From contig NZ_FQUU01000003.1 of NCBI RefSeq assembly GCF_900129295.1, positions 124,001-188,000 of the forward strand: a stretch of 64,000 nucleotides of DNA, given 5' to 3'. The first letter of the stretch is position 1. Each line of letters begins with the position of its first letter. Origin of the DNA: Flavisolibacter ginsengisoli DSM 18119 (GTDB lineage: Bacteria; Bacteroidota; Bacteroidia; Chitinophagales; Chitinophagaceae). Made by a program: the position numbers and the translations under genes. The notes below the pieces were generated by a model, which made no database searches, was not told the origin of the DNA, and saw only the letters and a list, made by a program, of their open reading frames with translations. Below, one piece after another: positions 1-7,214 of this stretch.

Positions 1-870
1 CAACACCTTCCCGTTTTCAGGAAGATGAGGAACCGGGCCAGCCTGTGACATGTATATCTGGTTACCTTTTACAGCCAGGCCAGTTGGTACAATATCACCA
101 AAGCTCTTAACTATTTCAATATTACCATCAAGTGTTACATACAACACCCGGTTCAGGTGACCGTCAGTGACAAGAAAGCCGCCGCGATAGGTTTGAATGG
201 AATATAGAACGCCAGTTGAAACATCAAATTCAAAGCCGCTTGGAGGATGGTTTACGTTGAAAGCGCCAATATCCGCTATTACTGTAAAACTATTCGGGCC
301 ATCGATCCTGTAGATGCCGTTGACCTGCCCGGTCGGAAAGAGAGTAGGATCATCTACCAGTGTTACAAGTGCATAAGCTTTCCCGCCAAAGAATGCTACA
401 TCTGATATCCCGCCAATGCCAACATCCGGTATCAATTGGGGTAATCCACTGGCAAATGTTGTATACAGGCCTGTTTTGGGGTCAACGCGTAAGATGGCAC
501 CCGCCTGGCCGTCAGGAATAAAAAGGTCACCAGCTGGTCCGACCGTGCTGCCCCAACCACCTCCAAGGCCGGTTACCAGTTGCGCTTTCATGCTGGCCTG
601 AACCGATTTTGCTCTTGCCTTAGCCATAGCATTACTATTATCATTAGCTACAGATTTATTTACAACCTGTTCCCGTTTGCATCCAGGCATTACTGTAGCA
701 AAAAATAATAAATAGAAGCAGAAATGAATAAGTTTTTTAAAGGAGAGTGGGGGATTTTCAGCCGCAGGTTTGATACGGTTCAGGCTATCCTTCTTTATAA
801 AAGAAAGGGAGCCCTTTGATACAACAGCATTGAAAACCGTGTCGGTAGTTACCTTTTGGAATGTACGCAT
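1..870 (-). CDS. ScyD/ScyE-like beta-propeller protein (partial, N-terminal part)
   Basis: About 290 codons are visible and the gene runs off the left edge with no stop. I read the frame directly from the complement, starting at the ATG whose A is at 870. After a hydrophobic stretch (residues 46-62) comes Cys64 in a lipobox-like MPGC context. The body has propeller-type repeats, including VPTGLAVKG and a QAGPVPHLPENGKV segment typical of the ScyD/ScyE family, which is named from scytonemin clusters but is widespread in Bacteroidota as exported proteins of unknown role. The 45 residues before the signal-like segment are unusual for a lipoprotein. Either a start was lost or misplaced, or the N-terminus is extended. 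Family assignment is fairly firm; function is not known. Confidence 0.7.
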   Translation of the reverse strand, partial: MRTFQKVTTDTVFNAVVSKGSLSFIKKDSLNRIKPAAENPPLSFKKLIHFCFYLLFFATVMPGCKREQVVNKSVANDNSNAMAKARAKSVQASMKAQLVTGLGGGWGSTVGPAGDLFIPDGQAGAILRVDPKTGLYTTFASGLPQLIPDVGIGGISDVAFFGGKAYALVTLVDDPTLFPTGQVNGIYRIDGPNSFTVIADIGAFNVNHPPSGFEFDVSTGVLYSIQTYRGGFLVTDGHLNRVLYVTLDGNIEIVKSFGDIVPTGLAVKGNQIYMSQAGPVPHLPENGKVL

Positions 871-1526
871 GGTGTATTATTTAAGGTTAAAAAATACTTG
901 CTGATAAAGAAGCGGATTTACGTACAAGAAAAGTATAGTCAAAAAGTACTGGAGGATCAGTTTGGAGGGAGCGGAGTATTAAGGTACTAATTTTTGCATA
1001 CTTATACAAAATTATTTGAATGCATCGTAGTTAAAATAGAAAATCCATTAGGGTCTTAATGGAAAATCATGATTACCAGGGTTATAGTAAACATGGAATT
1101 CCGGGCAGCCGACAAACCTTCTTTGGTAATATTTGTTTGCTGGGCAAATGAGCTGTTTAAAATAGTAAAAGTGGTAGGATAAAAAAGGGACTATAAACTT
1201 GCTTTTTCATGATACCATAGTGGTGAATATAAAGCATATGTTTACTTATCATAAAATCAGCAAAGGATTATAAATGGATCTATTAGGAGTTTTATATTAA
1301 GGGTGTTGCTTACAAACAGACGGGTCTGAGTGCTGATTTTTTTATAAAAAGCGCCACAACATAATAGCGTCCCGCAGTTAAATAGGAAATCCGTGTTCCA
1401 GAGCGAGTAAGTAATGCATGTGAGAGACGCACCTTATCGCTTACAAGCAATAAGGCCGTCTACTCGATTGTGTGGTTAACTATAATAAATGTCGTAATTG
1501 TTTTGGGCAAAAGTCTTTACAAATTA
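871..1526. other. intergenic region with a nested inverted repeat
   Basis: This 656-base stretch is AT-rich and I see no credible reading frame in it. A TAATTTTG box on the minus strand (complement of 1007-1014) could be a -7 element for the gene ending at 870, but no matching -33 box is present. The only strong structure is the nested inverted repeat at 1404-1466, listed separately. Confidence 0.5.
1404..1466 (-). other. nested inverted repeat, possible 3' UTR structure
   Basis: Outer arms CGAGTA (1404-1409) and TACTCG (1461-1466) and middle arms GACG (1426-1429) and CGTC (1457-1460) enclose an inner hairpin pairing 1432-1442 with 1445-1455. The one inner mismatch (C1438/A1449) becomes a U-G wobble only in a minus-strand transcript, so the fold suits RNA read from the haloperoxidase gene ending at 1527. 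No U-tract follows, so it is not a classic terminator. Confidence 0.45.
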
Positions 1527-2879
1527 TTATTTCATAAACTTCACCTTACTCAATATATTCTCTGCCACTTTTTTGCCCTGTTCGGTACTTTTAACTAAGG
1601 TGGCCCTGTAATGCAAGCCACTATAAAAACGGCTGTCGGATATATCGTTACTCATTTGAGTAAAGCTGGTATAACTGCGGGAGGGGTAGTTAAGATAATC
1701 GTACGTATGCAGCGTGATATGGAAATCCTCACCAAAGATTTTGCTCATCATGGTGAGAATAGCGCCCCCTGACGTCGAATGGCCGGAAGGAAATTCCGGA
1801 TGATTTGGTGTAGGAATATAGCTCGACCAACTAGGATCAATATACGCACGGATATAAGTGACCGGACGAATCAGGTTGAAGCGGTATTTATTGGTAAAGA
1901 GCACAATACTGGCATCACGTGTTGCTAATCCAATTTTCACATAATCAAGAGCTGCCATATCCAGTGTGGGTTTTGTGATGTCCAGTAACTGCGTCATTAG
2001 GGCAAGATAAGTACCTCCTGGCGTATAGCCTGGTACATCTTTAAAGTAATCGGCCAGCGCTTTTTGTTCGGGTGTTATATTAACACGTGCGTCATACACT
2101 TCTTTTACCATATTATAAAAAGGCGAACCTGGAACTGTTGAAAAAGCAGGAGGCGGTTCCAGTGTAGTGTTGTCTGCAGAGCCCGGAACTAATAACCGGA
2201 GTTGATATGCATAAGGGTTAACAATTGGGGAAGTCGATGTTGGTATCCAAAGACCCGGACCTACAGGAGGCACATATGGGGGATTGATATTGGTTGTACC
2301 ATCAGTAGCGGCCCAATTATAAACTCTTGTCGCTACTTCTTTTCCAAATGCAATTGAACGTTGTAATGTTGCGTCATCAGTTTCTGTACTATAAGTTGCC
2401 TGAAATGAATTTTCAAGATTAGTCATGGCTGTTTTATTAGCAATGGCAGTTGCTGGGAAAAGCCTCCGGTTCATTTCTGCAAGTGCAGCATTTGCACTAG
2501 CTGCCCAATGGTAGGCTTTACCCGGCTCGGTTGAAGGCATTTCTGGAAAATCGGTTAGCTGACCAGAGAGTGATTGATAAGCGGGCATGCCCGGAACTAC
2601 TGATTCGTAAAGTGCAATACCGCAGTATGCCTGGCATCTGTCTGTAGCTTGACCAGCAGTACCAGCCGGCATTGGCACTTTTACCATTTGGAGTTGCATA
2701 TTAAGCCAACTTACTACGACCTCTGATGAAAAAGTTTTTGATTGTTTTAAATGGCCATGATCCTTGTTTTGTTTGGCGGCTAATGTCATCTGTTCCTGTG
2801 ATGCCGGCTTATCTATATTCTTTTCACAAGAAAACAGAAAGACTACTAATACAACAGTGATAAAAGAAATCCTTTTCAT
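1527..2879 (-). CDS. vanadium-dependent haloperoxidase-like lipoprotein (PAP2 fold)
   Basis: A 450-residue protein with a lipoprotein signal (Cys18 in LFSCEK). The C-terminal half carries the vanadate or phosphate-binding signature of the PAP2/vanadium haloperoxidase superfamily: K331 and R338 in KYRFNLIRP, the PSGHS loop with H367, and SRFYSGLHYR with R417 and H423. In this family the last His binds vanadate covalently. The residue two to three places after it, often Asp, is not acidic here (HYRAT). It probably acts in the periplasm or outer membrane as a vanadate peroxidase or an acid-phosphatase-like enzyme; sequence alone does not decide which. It stands alone, with long non-coding flanks. 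Confidence 0.8.
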   Translation of the reverse strand: MKRISFITVVLVVFLFSCEKNIDKPASQEQMTLAAKQNKDHGHLKQSKTFSSEVVVSWLNMQLQMVKVPMPAGTAGQATDRCQAYCGIALYESVVPGMPAYQSLSGQLTDFPEMPSTEPGKAYHWAASANAALAEMNRRLFPATAIANKTAMTNLENSFQATYSTETDDATLQRSIAFGKEVATRVYNWAATDGTTNINPPYVPPVGPGLWIPTSTSPIVNPYAYQLRLLVPGSADNTTLEPPPAFSTVPGSPFYNMVKEVYDARVNITPEQKALADYFKDVPGYTPGGTYLALMTQLLDITKPTLDMAALDYVKIGLATRDASIVLFTNKYRFNLIRPVTYIRAYIDPSWSSYIPTPNHPEFPSGHSTSGGAILTMMSKIFGEDFHITLHTYDYLNYPSRSYTSFTQMSNDISDSRFYSGLHYRATLVKSTEQGKKVAENILSKVKFMK

Positions 2880-3753
2880 AATCTAGTTGTTTTGGTTAAT
2901 TAATAAATGCTTTGTGTCTTGATTTCAATGATGAATAATTCTTATTACTGAAAAATGCTTCATTTCATTGTTAGGCATTCAAAACCTTATGCGTATGACT
3001 GGATTTGCATGCCTTATAAGATCATGTAGTTCTGAGTTACGGAAAAAAGCTTAAACAGGTGCAGGACTGGCCTAAGAAGATATGTAGGTAACTAGCAAAA
3101 AGTAAGAAGCATCTATACAGTTGTAACAGAAAAAAATATACTGTTTTGCATAAAGAACTCCTTTACAGTGAGTAAATCAAATACTCATTCAGAAATTGGA
3201 GATAAACAACCTTTCTATAAAATAGTTTGGATTTCTGGATCTATGCATATTGAAGTTAAAGTTTTTATCAACAAACAACTAATTTATTGATAGCTCTTGC
3301 ATGGGCTCTACCGTAGAAAGCTGAACAGTGAAAAGGAAGCCCAAAGGAAACCAAAATAGACAAAACCAGGGCAGACACCTGGTGGCTAAAATTTGTTGTA
3401 GATCAGGAAATTATCGTACCTCAGTCAATGTTTAACCCCCAAAAGGCATACCTGCTAAAATGACAACTTTTACTGGAATAAGATTAAAAGTGACAACCTA
3501 TTTTTGAATTACACATACACAAAGCAATTTATGCAACGCCTATGTGCCGCCTATGTACCGCCTTTGTGCCGCCTATGTAACGGCCCTTTAAAGAGGCGGT
3601 ACATAGCCATTACAAACATGCTACTATGACATTTAAAAGGCTTTTGAAATTGTGGTTTACCTAATGCAGGAAAAAGGATTAATCTTTTGGGAAGGCAAAT
3701 GCCACCATTATGTTCAACAACGAAATTGAATGGGTTTTAAGAATAGAAATAAA
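2880..3753. other. long intergenic region with repeats
   Basis: An 874-base stretch without a supported gene. It holds a pair of TGACAAC direct repeats 30 bases apart (3461-3467 and 3491-3497) enclosing the inverted pair ACTTTTA/TAAAAGT, and a four-unit 11-bp tandem repeat with an inverted copy (3539-3606). The rest shows nothing I can interpret. The TGACAAC/ACTTTT arrangement resembles ends of some IS21-type elements, but no transposase remnant is visible. Confidence 0.5.
3539..3606. repeat. 11-bp tandem repeat (x4) with inverted copy
   Basis: Four consecutive units (3539-3549, 3550-3560, 3561-3571, 3572-3583) follow the pattern CCTATGTRCCG with small changes in units 3 and 4. Twelve bases on, 3595-3606 (GGCGGTACATAG) is an exact reverse complement of 3551-3562. 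The array can therefore form alternative hairpins. It lies about 150 bases downstream of the HD-domain gene (minus strand, ending at 3754) and far upstream of nothing obvious on the plus strand. Confidence 0.75.
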
Positions 3754-4368
3754 TCAAAGACTCAATAGCTCCCTTTGAAGATTCTCTTTGGCCATGCTTT
3801 CGTACTTCTTAAAGAAATAGTCTGTTTTAAAAATACGGTCCTGGGAAAGGAAGTGTTGCACCACCGCTTTGCGGCCAGGCTTGTACAGCATGTCAGAATA
3901 GAGTATGTATTCTTTGCGGATACCCGTGGTATAATCATCATAAACAGCCGCTGGCTGCCCCAGGATGGAGAGGTCCGCATCAGTGAAAATATTGGTATCG
4001 CCATTTTCAGACAAATTATGCGACTTTGTGGCCATGATCAGTTCCATGGAGGTTTTGATCAATGCCAGGGGAACATCAAGGGTAGTCATTCGGTGCTCGG
4101 CAATGATAGTACTTCTTTCTTCATTATCTCTGCGAAGCGGATTGTAAACCAGGTCGTGGAAAAAAAGGCTGAAAAGGAGCGCATCCCGGTTTTGAATAAG
4201 TTCTTTGGCTGCTTCCAGTTCATAATAGAATTGCTGCAAATGAGAGAGCGTATGATAGTATCGTTTGGGGTTGGAGTAGCTTTTTTCTATCTCAGCCCAA
4301 ACATGTTCGATAAGTCTTTTATTGCTGCAATAGCGGTTTGAAATGTCAGTAAAGACGTCTTTCATCAT
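3754..4368 (-). CDS. HD-domain metal-dependent phosphohydrolase family protein
   Basis: A 204-residue soluble protein of the predicted HD superfamily hydrolases (COG4339 type). Visible metal-site residues are H39 and H43 in YYHTLSH, the HD pair H71-D72 in LFFHDLVYN, and D130/D132 in FTDADLSILG. Length and motif order fit the family. The substrate is not known; relatives are annotated only as putative nucleotide or phosphoester hydrolases. The start ATG overlaps the stop of a 29-codon reading frame upstream (ATGATGA), hinting at translational coupling if that small frame is real. Confidence 0.8.
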   Translation of the reverse strand: MMKDVFTDISNRYCSNKRLIEHVWAEIEKSYSNPKRYYHTLSHLQQFYYELEAAKELIQNRDALLFSLFFHDLVYNPLRRDNEERSTIIAEHRMTTLDVPLALIKTSMELIMATKSHNLSENGDTNIFTDADLSILGQPAAVYDDYTTGIRKEYILYSDMLYKPGRKAVVQHFLSQDRIFKTDYFFKKYESMAKENLQRELLSL

Positions 4369-4454
4369 AGGGAATCATTCTTCTTACTGTCGCTCCGAAA
4401 TGCCTTACTCACGAAATAAGCTACCAGTATCACAATAATAAAAAAATTAAGCAT
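4365..4454 (-). CDS. possible 29-residue single-pass membrane peptide
   Basis: A short frame starts at the ATG at 4454: a hydrophobic stretch of about 15 residues (LNFFIIVILVAYFV) followed by a charged tail (KAFRSDSKKND). Its stop codon overlaps the start of the HD-domain gene (ATGA), a common coupling arrangement. The terminator of the upstream transglycosylase gene ends only about 14 bases before the ATG, leaving little space for a promoter. It may be a leader for the HD gene or chance. I do not recognise a family. Confidence 0.3.
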   Translation of the reverse strand: MLNFFIIVILVAYFVSKAFRSDSKKNDSL

Positions 4455-4467
4455 CAATAAAAATAAG

Positions 4468-4501
4468 AACAAAGGGTTATGTAAAAACACAACCCTTTGT
4501 T
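4468..4501 (-). terminator. intrinsic terminator of the lytic transglycosylase gene
   Basis: Perfect 11-bp arms AACAAAGGGTT (4468-4478) and AACCCTTTGTT (4491-4501) with a 12-base loop lie just after the stop of the minus-strand gene ending at 4511. On the minus strand the stem is followed by a U-rich run (TTCTTATTTTTATT). Confidence 0.8.
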
Positions 4502-4510
4502 AGTTAGCCG

Positions 4511-5368
4511 TTATCGCACTGCAATTATGGTGTTTTCATCCATCTGCAGGTTTTGTTTCACTTTATAATCTGATATCTCCTTTAAATATTTTTTGGTCTC
4601 TGACTTGGTGAGCATGGTCAGGCTGCCTTCCTGCTGAAAATAATAATGCGTGGCAATAAACCTTTTTACATGTCCCCTGGTCTCGGCCGGGAGAAATGCC
4701 TGTAAACTCCAGAAATTGTGACTGCCAGAGCGTTTGATGGCTTTTAAAACAGGTCCTGAACCACTGTTATAGGCAGCGATCACCAGCAACCAGTCGCCAA
4801 ATTCATTGTATAGGTCTCTTAGATGCTTGGCAGCTGCCTCTGTGCTTTTATAGTAATGGGTACGCTCATCACGTTTGCCATTGACCTTCAGACCCAGGTC
4901 GCGTGCAGTGGAGGCCATTAACTGCCAGGGACCCCGGGCGCCGACATGAGAAAGGGCAGAAGCCTTTAACTGTGATTCCACAACTGCCAGGTATTTTAAT
5001 TCCACCGGCAGGTCATACTTTTTAAAGATAGGTTCGATGATGTTGAAATAAACACCGCTTCTTTTTTCTACGATCTCAAGAGCTTCAGTGTTCTTTTTAA
5101 TGAACTGGCTTGCATATTTAGCTGCCATAGCGTTCATTGTAATTTTCGGAGCTTCTGGTTTCGCTTCAGTAGCAGCCAGCACTACAGTATCTGCAGGCAA
5201 TTGCACTGAAGTGTCTTTGCATAGGGTTTGATGAACGATTGGATTGCCGGAAAGAGCTGAGTCATTACCGAGGGTTTGAGCTTTAGGACTAACGCTAAAT
5301 GGGGATACCATAATAAAAAAAGCGCCATGACCAAAGAACCCTGCTTTAACTAATTTTCTTTTCAACAT
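4511..5368 (-). CDS. lytic transglycosylase, SLT domain
   Basis: A 285-residue exported murein hydrolase of the MltD/Slt type, expected to cleave the MurNAc-GlcNAc bond in peptidoglycan with 1,6-anhydro product formation. The N-terminus has a hydrophobic signal-like stretch (about residues 9-30). The SLT domain spans roughly 105-225: catalytic Glu131 in AVVES, then ALSHVGARGPWQLM and AAYNSGSGPV, all hallmark motifs. No LysM repeats are visible, so it is shorter than MltD proper. The C-terminal 50 residues are charged and unassigned. It is followed by a clear terminator, so it is probably transcribed alone. Confidence 0.88.
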   Translation of the reverse strand: MLKRKLVKAGFFGHGAFFIMVSPFSVSPKAQTLGNDSALSGNPIVHQTLCKDTSVQLPADTVVLAATEAKPEAPKITMNAMAAKYASQFIKKNTEALEIVEKRSGVYFNIIEPIFKKYDLPVELKYLAVVESQLKASALSHVGARGPWQLMASTARDLGLKVNGKRDERTHYYKSTEAAAKHLRDLYNEFGDWLLVIAAYNSGSGPVLKAIKRSGSHNFWSLQAFLPAETRGHVKRFIATHYYFQQEGSLTMLTKSETKKYLKEISDYKVKQNLQMDENTIIAVR

Positions 5369-5804
5369 TGTTTTCTTTTAAGGGTTAAACAATGCCGACC
5401 CTAAGAACTTGGATTACAGATAGGGTTATATCAGTAGGATGATTGATCGGGTTAGCTCAGAGAATATTGGCGGGGGTTATTCAGGGAAAGTGGATTCATT
5501 AGCACTCAGATCTTCCGGGGGACGGACATAATTGGGTTTTTCGCGTCCGGAGAACTGGGTTGATGTTACCTAAAGCATCAAATGTAGTCTCCGGCTTTCG
5601 TAAGTCATAGCTTTTGGAGATATGAAAATTTACGATTGATATATAAATGGCTGAAGATGAATGGTATTATCTTATGTAATAGAAAGGGTAAACTTATTCA
5701 CATAGGAAGAAGGTATGGTAATAAATTATTATTCAAGGCTTAAAAAGGCGAATTTTGATCCCTTATCAAAACTTTAGAAAGTAAATAATTCATTGCTGGG
5801 GTTT
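5369..5804. other. intergenic region, nothing recognised
   Basis: A 436-base AT-rich gap between the transglycosylase start and the end of the frameshifted DHFR-like gene. I see no reading frame, RNA gene or strong repeat. A short imperfect hairpin near 5513-5557 (TCCGG/CCGGA arms) is too weak to call. Confidence 0.4.
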
Positions 5805-6324
5805 TTATTTCTTTAGGTCATACTTCAGTGAGACAAGGCCTGTGTTGTATGTTTTAGCTTCTATAAGTTGTAGTTGGGTGCGGTGCTCGCTTTCGGGAAA
5901 CAATCGCTTTCCAGTGCCCAATAGGATGGGGTGCACTCAGCCAGAGATGATCGATCAATCCATGTTCAAGAAAATAGGCTGTTAGGCTTGCACCTCCGAA
6001 AAGCCAGATGTCTTTTCCTGGTTCCTGCCGGATCTTTCTGGCTGCTTCCGCGGCATCACTATTAACCAGTATAGCCCCTGGCTTAACTTCCTTTAGGCTA
6101 TTGGAGAAAATATATTCTTTCATCTTAGGAAAACCTGGGCTGGCATTTTCACCCATGGCCTGCATCAGTTCATAGGTTTTGCGCCCAATAAAAAGACTGT
6201 CTACATGGGTAAAGAATTCTGACATGCCATAATCCTGGTCGGTAAAGCACCAATCAAATTCACCGTTTGGGCCTTCGATAAATCCATCAAGGGTAATGGC
6301 CAGTCCAAGGATAATCTTTCTCAT
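5805..6324 (-). pseudogene. dihydrofolate-reductase-like (RibD C-terminal domain) gene with a frameshift
   Basis: The N-terminal 130 residues match the DHFR-like RibD_C family: MRKIILGLAITLDGFIEGPNG at the start, FIGRKTYELM, and DIWLFGGASLTAYFLEHGLIDHLWLS. Then the open frame changes to an atypical tail and stops at 5854. In another frame the expected C-terminus continues cleanly: VHPILLGTGKRLFP then LIEAKTYNTGLVSLKYDLKK, ending at a TAA at 5807-5805. The join is at AGTGCAC (5931-5937) and is explained by loss of two bases (GT) from an original AGTGTGCAC. The protein would be an NADPH-dependent reductase-like enzyme of unknown substrate. It could also be a sequencing error, but the two neighbours downstream are damaged too. 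Confidence 0.85.
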
Positions 6325-6338
6325 GTTGAAGCATTTGA

Positions 6339-6533
6339 ATGTGCAAATTAAAAAAGGGTACTTCCAGCGGTGAATTCAGTAACCTATTTGCTTTTGTAAA
6401 ACCCGATAAATCATTAGTAGTAGTGGTGCATAATGAAACTGGCACCGACAAATTATTGCAAATAAAATTAAGTAAGCGAAGCATACGCCCCCTGCTAAAG
6501 GCTCATACTTTTAATACATTTTTGATCCGGTAA
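6339..6533 (+). pseudogene. C-terminal fragment of a GH30-type glycosidase (beta-sandwich domain)
   Basis: Sixty-four codons end in a pattern typical of the C-terminal strand domain of GH30 glucosylceramidase-like enzymes: FAFVKPDKSLVVVVHNET, then LLQIKLSKRS, and AHTFNTFLIR before the stop. In intact enzymes this domain packs against a catalytic barrel of about 400 residues, and nothing of that barrel is visible upstream, where the frame meets the start of the DHFR-like gene on the other strand. The piece therefore looks like the surviving tail of a deleted gene. The ATG at 6339 is probably incidental. Assignment rests on motif resemblance only. Confidence 0.5.
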
Positions 6534-6628
6534 TATTTGAATGTAATGTGGATAGTGTATAACAAAATCCCGTCCATGCTTAAGCCAAATGGGAAACGAA
6601 ATTATCTTTACTACTTAATCAATCATTG

Positions 6629-7117
6629 ATGACAGTTATGAGCCAGGAAAGAATTCCAGTAATGGTGAATATAAACAACAGGGAAGAACTTAACACCTTT
6701 TTGAATAAATTGACAGAAGATACTTAAGCCAGGTGGGGATTGATGAAACCGCAACATATGATAGAGCACCTGGTTAAGACACTTCAGCATTCGAATGGCA
6801 AAAAAGAGATTGCTCAAAAGTCAACGGATGAAGAAGCCAAACAAGCAAAAGCAGGATTTATATATACAGATGTAGAAATGCCCATTGGGCTTAAAAGTTC
6901 TCTTGCCGGTGAAACGCCCGATCCGCTTCAGTATGCAGATCTGGATGCAGCAAAACAGCAATTGAGCCTGGAGCTGGATGATTTTGAAAGTTTTTTTGCC
7001 AATAATCCTGAGGCTGAATTTGTGCAACCAAGGTTGGGAAAGCTGAATCACCAGGAATGGATCATTTTGCACAATAAACATTTTACGCATCATTTTAAGC
7101 AGTTTGGATTAGTATAA
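6629..7117 (+). pseudogene. DUF1569-like gene interrupted by an in-frame stop
   Basis: Reading from the ATG at 6629 (or 6638) gives the start of a DUF1569-type protein: NNREELNTFLNKLTEDT, then a TAA at 6725-6727, then without any frame change ARWGLMKPQHMIEHLVKTLQHS and the rest of the domain to the stop at 7117. Family members usually carry an unbroken segment here (like EDTPAKWGLMTPQHM), so one base change creating TAA is the simplest explanation. The downstream part could be restarted at ATG 6740, giving 125 residues (the His in PQHMIEHL retained). DUF1569 belongs to the DinB/YfiT-like four-helix bundles, some of which bind metal; no function is established. Confidence 0.75.
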
Positions 7118-7214
7118 TTTATAGCACAGGTTTTACCAGGTTAGGTTACCTCATTGCTGTATTCATTATTATTTATATTTTCTTATAAGAACGATTTAAT
7201 TTGCCTACCTATTT

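Noticed and set aside
1378-1479. attC-like integron recombination site around the nested repeat
   Set aside because: A GTTAAAT is present, but the paired RYYYAAC element is missing in the right orientation, and no integrase or cassette structure is nearby.
3539-3583. CRISPR array
   Set aside because: The repeat unit is 11 bases with no spacers and no cas genes in the window.
3775-4341. 188-codon plus-strand frame across the HD gene
   Set aside because: Antisense shadow of the HD-domain gene, whose metal-site motifs are intact on the other strand.
6287-6484. 65-codon minus-strand frame before the DHFR-like gene
   Set aside because: Overlaps the GH30-like fragment on the other strand and has no protein-like features.
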